Source: an uncultured Campylobacter sp.
GTDB taxonomy: Bacteria > Actinomycetota > Actinomycetes > Mycobacteriales > Mycobacteriaceae
Assembly (NCBI GenBank): GCA_946221035.1
Contig: CAMIME010000051.1
Span: 1-14,442, forward strand
Length of the DNA: 14,442 bases
Reading direction: 5' to 3'
The translations under genes and the position numbers were made by a program. Numbering within the stretch: the first letter of the stretch is position 1; each line of letters begins with the position of its first letter. This document shows positions 1-6,015 of the stretch, piece by piece. The notes under the pieces are model-generated. The model did not search any database and had not been told where the DNA came from. It saw only the letters and a list, made by a program, of their open reading frames with translations.

Positions 1-66
1 CTTTTTACCCCCGTTCACCGAGAGCTCCCCCAAGCGGCCCCCAAGCAGTCCACCAAGGAGCTTCAC
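1..66 (-). CDS. Possible 5' end of an unidentified gene running off the left edge
   Basis: Downstream of ispD on the same strand, a frame opens at a GTG (66-64) and stays open to the window edge: 22 codons rich in Gly and Leu, starting VKLLGGLL. It does not look like the start of IspF, the usual neighbour of IspD, and no Shine-Dalgarno sequence precedes the GTG. It may be the start of the next gene or only chance openness in GC-rich DNA. Confidence 0.15.
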   Translation of the reverse strand, partial: MKLLGGLLGGRLGELSVNGGKK

Positions 67-74
67 CAAAAGAG

Positions 75-758
75 TCAGGACGCGTCGAGCACGGCCTCCG
101 CCAGCAGGAGGTCGAGGGGGGTCGTGATCTTGAATGCCATGGGGTCACCTGGGACGGTGGTGACGGGGACACCGTGCCACTCCATAAGGGAGGCATCATC
201 GGTGGCTACGAAATCTTGGGCGCCGGAAAAATAGGCCGCGTTGGCTTCGCGCAGCTGACGCAGGTCGAAACCCTGCGGGGTTTGGGCGGCGCGAAGCAGG
301 GACCGATCGAGGGTGGATTCCACCTCCGCCCCACGCACCTGCTTGACCGTATCCGCCACCGGCACGACCGGCACGACCGCCGGGGCCCCCGCGTGCAACG
401 CGTGCACCACCCGGGCGATCATGCCCGGTGGTGTGAGGGCGCGTGCGGCATCGTGGATGAGGACGGAGCCGTCGATAAGCGAAAGTGCTTTGAGGGCGGC
501 GAAGATGGAGTCCGCGCGCTCTGCGCCGCCGTGGACGAAGGCGACGTCGTGGCCGGCGAGGCAGTCGCGGGCCACGGGCTCCATGGAGGGGCTGACGACC
601 ACCATGACCTGGTCGATGACCCCGGAGGCCTCCATCGCGGCGACGGAGCGTTCAAGAAGGGTGCGCCCGTCCAGTGGAACGTAGGCCTTCGGCACGTCGG
701 CGCCCAAGCGGGTGCCCTGCCCCGCGGCAGCGACGACGGCGACTACTGGGCGGGACAA
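75..758 (-). CDS. ispD: 2-C-methyl-D-erythritol 4-phosphate cytidylyltransferase
   Basis: IspD joins CTP and 2-C-methyl-D-erythritol 4-phosphate to give CDP-ME, the third step of the MEP isoprenoid pathway in the cytosol. The 227-aa product has the nucleotide-binding N-terminus AAGQGTRLGADVPKAY (about residues 11-26), the LIHDAAR motif, PVADTVK, TPQGF and the C-terminal PGDPMAFKITTPLDL, all typical of the family, and the length is normal. The start is a TTG that directly abuts the carD stop (TAATTG). The two genes are in the same frame, so no earlier start exists and no ATG or GTG lies nearby. A GAGGA about 13 nt upstream is far for a ribosome site, so translation is probably coupled to carD. 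The carD-ispD order matches Rv3583c-Rv3582c of M. tuberculosis. ispF is not visible and would have to lie beyond the edge. Confidence 0.96.
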   Translation of the reverse strand: MSRPVVAVVAAAGQGTRLGADVPKAYVPLDGRTLLERSVAAMEASGVIDQVMVVVSPSMEPVARDCLAGHDVAFVHGGAERADSIFAALKALSLIDGSVLIHDAARALTPPGMIARVVHALHAGAPAVVPVVPVADTVKQVRGAEVESTLDRSLLRAAQTPQGFDLRQLREANAAYFSGAQDFVATDDASLMEWHGVPVTTVPGDPMAFKITTPLDLLLAEAVLDAS

Positions 759-1349
759 TTAAATATCGTCGTCCTCGTCGTCGAAGCTGAGGTCGTCGAG
801 GTCCACGTCGTCTTCCGGGTCGATCTCGCCCGGGTCCGCGACGATGCCGGCCTTGACCTGCTCTTCGATGATGGCGGCGATCTTCGTCTCCATCTCGTCG
901 ACCTTCTTCTCGTCCACAGGCTCCGCCAGCGCGAGCTCGCCCACGAGGATCTGGCGCGCCTTGCCCAGCATGCGCTTCTCGCCGGCAGACAGGCCCTTGC
1001 CCTGGTCGCGGCGCCAGAGATCGCGCACCACCTCGGCGACCTTATTAATGTCGCCGGACGCAAGCCGCTCCTGGTTGGCCTTGTAGCGGCGCGACCAGTT
1101 GCCGGCTTCCTCTACGTCGGTCTCACGCAGGACGGAGAAGACCTTCTGCAGGCCATCCTCGTTGACCACATCGCGCACGCCGACCAGCTCGGAGTTCTTC
1201 ACGGGCACGCGCACTTCAAGGTCAGAGTGGAGGATCTGGAGCACCAGGTAGTCGAGGGTTTCACCCTTCATTTCACGCTGCTCAATGTCCGCGATACGCG
1301 CCGCACCATGATGCGGGTATACGACTACGTCTCCGACCTTGAAATCCAC
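759..1349 (-). CDS. carD: CarD family RNA polymerase-binding transcription factor
   Basis: CarD binds the RNA polymerase beta subunit and stabilises open promoter complexes; in mycobacteria it is essential and controls rRNA and stress responses. The product begins VDFKVGDVVVYPHHGAARI, the family's Tudor-like RNAP-interaction domain, and continues with NWSRRYKAN, KVAEVVRDLWRRDQ and SAGEKRML of the DNA-binding helical domain. The start chosen is GTG at 1349-1347, with AGGAG five bases upstream. It coincides with the start of M. tuberculosis CarD; a longer frame to 1439 has no such support. The protein is 196 aa, against about 162 in M. tuberculosis. The surplus is a very acidic C-terminal tail (DPEDDVDLDDLSFDDEDDDI). 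ispD follows without a gap and the LpqE-like gene diverges. Confidence 0.95.
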   Translation of the reverse strand: MDFKVGDVVVYPHHGAARIADIEQREMKGETLDYLVLQILHSDLEVRVPVKNSELVGVRDVVNEDGLQKVFSVLRETDVEEAGNWSRRYKANQERLASGDINKVAEVVRDLWRRDQGKGLSAGEKRMLGKARQILVGELALAEPVDEKKVDEMETKIAAIIEEQVKAGIVADPGEIDPEDDVDLDDLSFDDEDDDI

Positions 1350-1389
1350 TGCCGCTCCTGAAATCGTCGCCCCAAGTCTTGACCCGGCA

Positions 1390-1398
1390 ATGCTACCA
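1390..1398 (-). promoter_or_regulatory. Candidate extended -10 of the carD promoter
   Basis: On the minus strand this reads TGG-TAGCAT, a TGn extension followed by TAnnnT, about 40 bp upstream of the carD GTG. No convincing -35 hexamer stands 16-18 bp further upstream, which is common for actinobacterial extended -10 promoters. This is a pattern match only. Confidence 0.35.
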
Positions 1399-1499
1399 GA
1401 GCCAATGCTTATCGACGCACCTTCGGCCGCCCACCACACAGCCCACCAACAGGCGCACCGTTAAGGGGGAGAAAATGGGAAAAGTCTGCTCCCAAGCGC

Positions 1500-1505
1500 T
1501 AAAGT
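1500..1505 (+). promoter_or_regulatory. Weak candidate -10 for the LpqE-like gene
   Basis: TAAAGT fits TAnnnT and lies 47 bp before the GTG start of the lipoprotein gene, in the carD/lipoprotein divergent gap. There is no clear -35. It is the best hexamer I can see in the gap. Confidence 0.25.
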
Positions 1506-1552
1506 GAAGCGGAGATAACCCTCAAGATCCCTCGATGATGGAGGACCCTTTC

Positions 1553-2098
1553 GTGAAGTCCCTGAAGCAGGCTGCCGCTCTCATTGTCGCCGGTTGCGCC
1601 GCCGTGGCGCTCACCGGCTGCTCCGCCGGCCAGATCACCCAGACCTCTGACCAGGTTGCGGCCGTTGACGGCGCAAGCGCTGCCACGGAGGACGGCGCAG
1701 TGGCCGTGCAGGACGTCACCGTGATCCTCGCCGAGGACGGCCAGGCATCCCTCAAGTTCACCGCCACGAACCAGGACACCTCGCTGAAGGACCACACCCT
1801 GCAGTCCGTGACCGTGGACGGCCAGCAGGTCAACCTGTCGGGCGTTGACGCCTTGAAGTACAACTGCGTCCTGGTGGCTGACTCGCAAGAGGGCCTGGAG
1901 CGCATGCCGCAGGACGAGGGCGACTGCATCACGTACGTGACCTCTTCCCTGCCCAACGACGACTTTGCCTACGGCGGGAATCTCCCGGTGTCCTTCAAGT
2001 TTGACACCGGCACCATCGACGTGACCGCCACCGTCTCGGCCCCGACGCTGGCATCCGGCCAGGTCGACCGCGAGGTGGGCGCGGGCGCGGGCCACTAA
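1553..2098 (+). CDS. LpqE-like secreted lipoprotein
   Basis: The 181-aa product has a lipoprotein signal: KSLKQ, a hydrophobic stretch AALIVAGCAAVALTGC, and a lipobox LTGC with Cys23 as the acylated residue, so it should sit on the outer face of the membrane. The rest is an Ala/Gly/Asp-rich beta-type domain with two Cys in the middle (YNCVLVAD, EGDCITY) that could form a disulfide. Position and strand match Rv3584 (lpqE), which lies between carD and radA in M. tuberculosis; its function is unknown. The start chosen is GTG 1553, because GGAGG stands eight bases before it and this puts the positive charge directly ahead of the hydrophobic core. An upstream ATG at 1535 would add six residues and would precede its own GGAGG. 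The gene ends in an intrinsic terminator. Confidence 0.85.
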   Translation: MKSLKQAAALIVAGCAAVALTGCSAGQITQTSDQVAAVDGASAATEDGAVAVQDVTVILAEDGQASLKFTATNQDTSLKDHTLQSVTVDGQQVNLSGVDALKYNCVLVADSQEGLERMPQDEGDCITYVTSSLPNDDFAYGGNLPVSFKFDTGTIDVTATVSAPTLASGQVDREVGAGAGH

Positions 2099-2112
2099 GC
2101 CCCCGAACCCCG

Positions 2113-2140
2113 AAACCGCTGGCGTGACCAGCGGTTTTTT
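2113..2140 (+). terminator. Intrinsic terminator after the lipoprotein gene
   Basis: A perfect 10-bp stem, AAACCGCTGG / CCAGCGGTTT, with loop CGTGA, is followed by a run of T. It starts 14 bp after the stop codon and separates the lipoprotein transcript from radA. Confidence 0.92.
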
Positions 2141-2169
2141 CGTGTTCGAAGGTTATGTCCGGGCGGTGC

Positions 2170-2175
2170 TATACG
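2170..2175 (+). promoter_or_regulatory. Candidate -10 of radA (near-leaderless)
   Basis: TATACG lies nine bases before the radA ATG at 2185, and there is no Shine-Dalgarno sequence between them. A transcript starting 7-10 bp downstream of this hexamer would begin at or next to the start codon. The -35 is not clear. Confidence 0.4.
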
Positions 2176-2184
2176 GTGTCGGGC

Positions 2185-3558
2185 ATGGCGAAGAAACCAC
2201 GCGTGATCCACACCTGCTCCGAGTGCGGCTACTCCTCCCCTAAGTGGCTGGGCCGCTGCCCGGAATGCGGCTCGTGGGGCACGCTGCAGGATGAGACCCC
2301 GCTCGCGGCGGCGTCCGCGTCGGCGAAGGGCGCGCCGTTGGCCACCGCGCTGGCGCCGTCCTCGCCCGCCACCCCGATCACCAAGATTGATGCGGCCGCC
2401 ACCCACACCATCCGTTCCGGCATCGGCGAGCTCGACCGCGTCCTCGGCTCGGGCGTCGTCCCGGGTTCGGTGGTGCTCATGGCCGGCGAGCCGGGCGTGG
2501 GCAAATCCACCCTCCTGTTGGAGGTGGCCTCCAGGTGGGCCGCACTCGACCGCACCGCGCTTTACATCACCGCCGAAGAATCCGCGGGGCAGGTGCGGGC
2601 GCGGGCGGAACGAACTGGGGCGTTGAAGGACTCGCTCTACCTCGCGGCCGAGTCGAACCTTGACGTGGTGTTTGGGCACGTGGAGCAGCTGAAGCCCTCG
2701 CTCATCATCGTGGATTCGGTGCAGACGATGCACGCCGCCGGCGTCGAGGGCGTCGCAGGCGGCGTCGCCCAATCCAGGGCGGTCACGGCGGCTCTGACCA
2801 CCCTTGCCAAAACGACGAACATCCCGGTGCTGCTCGTGGGCCACGTCACTAAAGACGGCAACGTGGCGGGCCCGCGCGTGCTGGAGCACCTGGTGGATGT
2901 GGTGTTGAACTTTGAGGGGGACCGGCAGTCGTCGCTACGCATGCTGCGAGGCATCAAGAACCGCTTCGGCGCCACGGACGAGGTGGGGTGCTTCGAGCAA
3001 ACTGCCGACGGCATCCGCGAGGTGCCGGACCCTTCCGGGCTGTTCCTCTCCCACCGCGGGGTGACACCGGACGGGTCCGCGGTCACGGTCGCGATGGACG
3101 GGGTGCGCCCCATCCTTGCGGAAGTGCAGGCGCTCACCGTGGACCCCGTGAACAAAAGCCCCCGGCGCGTGGTCACCGGCCTCGATTTCAATAGGGTGCC
3201 GATGGTGCTCGCGGTGCTGCAGGCCCGCTGCGGGGAGCGCACGAACGATAAAGACGCGTACGTGGCCACCGTCGGCGGGATGAAGATTACGGAGACAGCC
3301 ACTGACCTCGCTGTCGCGCTGGCCACGTGGTCGAGCCTGCACGAGCAGCCGCTCCCGCCGAAAACGGTCGTGATCGGCGAGGTGGGCCTGGCCGGCGAGC
3401 TGCGCCGCGTCCCCAACCTGGGCCGCCGGCTGCAGGAGGCCGCGCGCCTGGGTTACGAGCGCGCCATCGTGCCCGCCGGCGAGCAGCTGCGTATCGACGG
3501 CCTCACGGTCCACCCCGCCTCCACCGTCGCCGAGGCCATCGCCGTACTGCGCGGCTAG
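2185..3558 (+). CDS. radA: DNA repair protein RadA
   Basis: RadA is a RecA-like ATPase that promotes branch migration and processing of recombination intermediates. The 457-aa product shows the family order: an N-terminal zinc finger with Cys11, Cys14, Cys25 and Cys28 (CSEC...CPEC), an Ala-rich linker, Walker A GEPGVGKST (101-109), Walker B LIIVDS (173-178), the RadA-specific KNRFG motif (258-262), and a C-terminal Lon-protease-like domain with GEVGLAGELRRVPN. The start chosen is ATG 2185 (MAKKPRVIHTC), directly before the zinc finger. Length is normal. In M. tuberculosis disA follows radA on the same strand; here radA instead meets a minus-strand gene tail to tail, and the two stop codons interlock in CTAG. 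Confidence 0.96.
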   Translation: MAKKPRVIHTCSECGYSSPKWLGRCPECGSWGTLQDETPLAAASASAKGAPLATALAPSSPATPITKIDAAATHTIRSGIGELDRVLGSGVVPGSVVLMAGEPGVGKSTLLLEVASRWAALDRTALYITAEESAGQVRARAERTGALKDSLYLAAESNLDVVFGHVEQLKPSLIIVDSVQTMHAAGVEGVAGGVAQSRAVTAALTTLAKTTNIPVLLVGHVTKDGNVAGPRVLEHLVDVVLNFEGDRQSSLRMLRGIKNRFGATDEVGCFEQTADGIREVPDPSGLFLSHRGVTPDGSAVTVAMDGVRPILAEVQALTVDPVNKSPRRVVTGLDFNRVPMVLAVLQARCGERTNDKDAYVATVGGMKITETATDLAVALATWSSLHEQPLPPKTVVIGEVGLAGELRRVPNLGRRLQEAARLGYERAIVPAGEQLRIDGLTVHPASTVAEAIAVLRG

Positions 3559-4280
3559 GTGATGTTGAACGGGGCGGCGTCCGAGGCGTTGTCCCCGATC
3601 ACCGCGTGCAGGTAGTAGGAGCCGGGGCCCACCGCCGGGCGGTTCGAGCACTGGCCGGGCTTGGACGCGGTCGTGGACCAACGGGCCTGGTACCCGCGCG
3701 TCTCCCCCGGCGCGTACCTCTCGGTGCCGGTGACCACCGACGGGTAGCAGTCGGTGTCGGCCCAGATGCGGTCGTTGGTGGCCATGTCGTAGACCTCGAA
3801 GCGCAGCAGGTGATCGTTCAGGTCAATTGCGCACTCGGTGTCGGTGGGGTTTTCCACCTCCATGTAGAACACCGGCTGCACCCCGGCCTTGTAGGAGGGC
3901 TGGTTCGGGGTCGCCCTGACGATCAGGTCCTTCAGCTCGCACGCGCCCACGCGCGCCGGTGCCGCGACCGTGCTCTCCTCGGGCTCGGTTTCGCGCTCGG
4001 TCTCGGACGCGCTCACTTGGGTGGTCACGGTGGCGGTGCTCTCCCCCGGCGCGGGCACTGTCGGCTCGGTCGTGGGAGCGGAGGAGGTGGAGGTAGTGGA
4101 CGTGGGAGACTCAGTGGTTTCCGCAGACGTCGTCTCCTGCGCCGCGTTTTCCTCCTGCCCGCTGCGTGCCCACGCGGAAAGCCCCCACACCATCAGCGCC
4201 ACGACCACCAAGACGATGAGCAGGGCCGCAACCCTGCGGCGCATGTAGATCTCCGGGGGAAGTGGGCGCTGGTTCGACAT
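3555..4280 (-). CDS. Membrane-anchored extracellular protein, Rv3587c-like
   Basis: The 241-aa product starts with a short cytoplasmic stretch ending RRR, one hydrophobic helix (about residues 17-36), then a Thr/Ser/Glu-rich linker (about 42-108), and a C-terminal domain with four Cys (GACELKD, TECAID, DCYPS, GQCSN) that could make two disulfides outside the cell. It is the positional and architectural match of Rv3587c, which lies between radA/disA and canB in M. tuberculosis. The function is unknown. The gene starts nine bases after the canB stop on the same strand, so it is very probably the second gene of a canB operon. Its stop codon overlaps that of radA. Codon use and GC content look like the neighbours. 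Confidence 0.85.
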   Translation of the reverse strand: MSNQRPLPPEIYMRRRVAALLIVLVVVALMVWGLSAWARSGQEENAAQETTSAETTESPTSTTSTSSAPTTEPTVPAPGESTATVTTQVSASETERETEPEESTVAAPARVGACELKDLIVRATPNQPSYKAGVQPVFYMEVENPTDTECAIDLNDHLLRFEVYDMATNDRIWADTDCYPSVVTGTERYAPGETRGYQARWSTTASKPGQCSNRPAVGPGSYYLHAVIGDNASDAAPFNIT

Positions 4281-4289
4281 GCCTATAAC

Positions 4290-4916
4290 TTAATCACCGA
4301 AGTTTTCGTAGGTGGTCTCGACACGGCCGTCGGAAAGGCGGTAGCGGGCGCCGACAACACCTACGTCGCCGGCCCGCAGGGCGCTCGCCACCGCGGGGAT
4401 GCGCGCCGCCAGGTGCTCCGCACCGTTGCGGGCGTGCGCCTGTTCCACCTGCTCACCGCGCGTTTTCGCCTCCGCTACGGACGGGGCGATCTTTTCCACG
4501 AACAGCCGCGTCAACCCGGCCGGGATCTCACCGGAGTCGAGGGCCTGCACCGCAGCACCAACGGCGCCGCACGCCTCGTGGGCAAGGAAGAGCACGAGGT
4601 CCACCCCGAGCACACCCACGGCAAACTCCACGGACGCCGCCACCGCGGAATCGACGCAGCCGCCGGCGGTGCGGATGACGAAGATGTCGCCGAAGCCGGC
4701 GTCGAAAAGCAGCTCAACCGGCACGCGCGAGTCGGAGCAGCCAACCACGCACACTGCGGGGTTTTGGCCCGAAGTCAGCTGCTTCCGGGTCTCTTCGTCG
4801 CGGCGGGGGTCGGCGGTGTTGCCGGTGGCGAAACGCTCGTTGCCCGCGCGGAGGCGCTCCCACACCTCGCGCGGGGTTTCGGCGGCGGTCAGATCGGTGT
4901 CGGTGGAAGTCGTCAT
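4290..4916 (-). CDS. canB: Beta-class carbonic anhydrase
   Basis: This enzyme interconverts CO2 and bicarbonate, supplying bicarbonate to carboxylases and helping pH balance. The 208-aa product has the beta-class zinc site: Cys60 in CSDSR, with the Asp62/Arg64 dyad, and His113 with Cys116 in AHEACGA. The spacing of 53 and 3 residues equals that of M. tuberculosis Rv3588c, and the length is almost the same. The start chosen is ATG 4916 (MTTSTDTDLTAAETPREVW). The frame stays open upstream, but that part is the shadow of the mutY 5' end. It diverges from mutY with almost no gap and is followed nine bases later by the anchored surface protein gene. The symbol follows the mycobacterial locus; the call of a beta carbonic anhydrase is firm. 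Confidence 0.93.
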   Translation of the reverse strand: MTTSTDTDLTAAETPREVWERLRAGNERFATGNTADPRRDEETRKQLTSGQNPAVCVVGCSDSRVPVELLFDAGFGDIFVIRTAGGCVDSAVAASVEFAVGVLGVDLVLFLAHEACGAVGAAVQALDSGEIPAGLTRLFVEKIAPSVAEAKTRGEQVEQAHARNGAEHLAARIPAVASALRAGDVGVVGARYRLSDGRVETTYENFGD

Positions 4917-4922
4917 GCGGTC

Positions 4923-4928
4923 TATTGT
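4923..4928 (+). promoter_or_regulatory. Candidate -10 of mutY
   Basis: TATTGT fits TAnnnT and ends ten bases before GTG 4939, so a mutY transcript could start at or next to that codon. There is no Shine-Dalgarno sequence here. The canB promoter must lie in the same few bases or inside mutY. Confidence 0.3.
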
Positions 4929-4938
4929 TGCAGATACT

Positions 4939-5841
4939 GTGCCTACACCTGCCGAGAATCCTGCCGAAAATCTCGCCCCGAATCTCGCCCCGAACGAGAT
5001 CATCGCCTGGTACCGCGCCAACGCCCGGGACCTACCCTGGCGCGAGCCGGGGACGACCCCGTGGGGCGTGCTTCTCAGCGAGGTCATGAGCCACCAAACC
5101 CAGGTCGAACGCGTCGCCCCGATTTGGCGGGAGTGGATTCAGCGCTGGCCCACCCCTTGCGCCTTCGCAAGCGCCCCCACCGATGAGGTGCTGCGGGCCT
5201 GGGGCAACTTGGGGTACCCGCGGCGTGCGCTGCGGTTGCAGGAGTGCGGGCGCGAGATCGTCGAGAAGCATGGCGGCGAGGTGCCGTCGGAGGTGGATGC
5301 GCTGCTAGCCCTGCCGGGCATCGGCGACTACACGGCGCGGGCGGTGGCGTGCTTCGCTTTCGGACGCAACGTGGCGGTGGTGGACACCAACGTGCGCCGC
5401 GTGGTGGCGAGGGCGGTAAACGGGCGGCCGCTCGCCCAGCCACGCAAGTCGGAGATCGCCGAAGTCACCGCGCTTTTGCCTGCGGAAGACGGGCCGGAAT
5501 TCTCGGTCGGGCTGATGGAACTGGGGGCGCTCGTGTGCACCGCCCGCGCCCCCGAATGCGCGCGCTGCCCCGTCACCCGCTGCGCGTGGGTGGCCGCTGG
5601 CAGGCCCGAACCCACGCGCGAGGAGGCCGGCGCGCGCCGCACTCAGCGCTTCGCGGGCACCGACCGCCAGGTCCGCGGTCTCATCATGCGGGCACTGCGC
5701 GAATCCGCGAGCCCCATCGAGCAATCGCGTATCGACGGCCTCTGGCCCAACGCCGCCCAGCGCTCCCGCGCGCTATATTCACTGCTTGACGACGGCCTCG
5801 CGGTCCAAAACGAAGAAGGTCACTTCCACCTGCCCCGGTAG
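4939..5841 (+). CDS. mutY: A/G-specific adenine glycosylase
   Basis: MutY removes adenine mispaired with 8-oxoguanine or guanine, working in the GO base-excision repair system. From GTG 4939 the product has 300 aa. It shows the catalytic Glu48 in SEVMSHQTQ, the helix-hairpin-helix LPGIGDYTA (about 125-133), the catalytic Asp149 in VDTNVRRVV and the iron-sulfur Cys set 200, 207, 210 and 215. The last Cys pair has four residues between (CPVTRC), where E. coli MutY has five. The length fits actinobacterial MutY (304 aa in M. tuberculosis). The start is uncertain: ATG 4915 adds eight residues but overlaps the canB start codon within one CATG, so GTG 4939 was preferred. Codons 5-19 are a short duplicated stretch (PAENPAENLAPNLAPNE). 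The 3' end overlaps the DUF4236 gene by 22 bp. Confidence 0.93.
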   Translation: MPTPAENPAENLAPNLAPNEIIAWYRANARDLPWREPGTTPWGVLLSEVMSHQTQVERVAPIWREWIQRWPTPCAFASAPTDEVLRAWGNLGYPRRALRLQECGREIVEKHGGEVPSEVDALLALPGIGDYTARAVACFAFGRNVAVVDTNVRRVVARAVNGRPLAQPRKSEIAEVTALLPAEDGPEFSVGLMELGALVCTARAPECARCPVTRCAWVAAGRPEPTREEAGARRTQRFAGTDRQVRGLIMRALRESASPIEQSRIDGLWPNAAQRSRALYSLLDDGLAVQNEEGHFHLPR

Positions 5842-5990
5842 TGCAGCCCGCCGGGAAGCTTGACGTAGTAGCCGCCGCGCGAGTTCACGGTGACGGGGCC
5901 GATGCGCTTCGAGGCGGAGACGCCGGATTTGGAGTAGTTGAGCCAACTATCGTCACCGAGCTTTTCGCGTTTGCGGTACTGGAATCCCAT
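5820..5990 (-). CDS. DUF4236 family small protein
   Basis: This 56-aa frame starts at ATG 5990 with MGFQYRKREKLGDD and contains LNYSKSGVSASKRIGPVTVN and SRGGYYVKLPGGLHYR. That is the pattern of DUF4236: MGF.(F/Y)RK at the start, then LN.SKSG.S.S, a VTVNSRG turn and a LPG-(G/T)-L-YR end. The function of the family is unknown; the protein is small, basic and has no signal or membrane segment. The gene runs toward mutY and overlaps its last 22 bp, and diverges from the lipase gene across 25 bp. There is no Shine-Dalgarno sequence; TAGGCT on the minus strand seven bases before the ATG suggests a leaderless message. A longer upstream frame is only the shadow of the lipase gene. Confidence 0.75.
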   Translation of the reverse strand: MGFQYRKREKLGDDSWLNYSKSGVSASKRIGPVTVNSRGGYYVKLPGGLHYRGRWK

Positions 5991-5997
5991 GCGCGAC

Positions 5998-6003
5998 AGC
6001 CTA
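5998..6003 (-). promoter_or_regulatory. Candidate -10 of the DUF4236 gene
   Basis: On the minus strand this reads TAGGCT (TAnnnT), seven bases before the ATG, so the transcript would start at the start codon. It overlaps the plus-strand candidate -10 at 6002-6007 by two bases. Confidence 0.3.
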
Positions 6004-6007
6004 CACT
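6002..6007 (+). promoter_or_regulatory. Candidate -10 of the lipase gene
   Basis: TACACT is a good TAnnnT hexamer eight bases before the lipase ATG, and CTGGAA stands 17 bp further upstream as a possible -35 (5979-5984). A transcript from here would be leaderless. The G-run before the ATG is only two bases away, too close for a normal ribosome site. Confidence 0.45.
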
Positions 6008-6015
6008 CGGGGGTT

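Noticed and set aside
1..74. Start of ispF at the left edge
   Set aside because: The readable frames do not resemble the IspF N-terminus (no G.G.DVH motif).
174..1361. Long plus-strand open frame of 395 codons
   Set aside because: It is the antisense shadow of ispD and carD, whose products match known families throughout.
1350..1439. 30-residue N-terminal extension of CarD
   Set aside because: The conserved start is VDFKVGD with a perfect ribosome site; the extension would cover the promoter candidate.
4917..5087. 57-residue N-terminal extension of the carbonic anhydrase
   Set aside because: It is the antisense of the mutY 5' end, and the family begins at the later ATG.
3327..5186. Plus-strand open frame of 619 codons
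   Set aside because: It runs across the end of radA, two minus-strand genes and the mutY start; composition is Arg/Gly/Ala-rich shadow sequence with no family motif.
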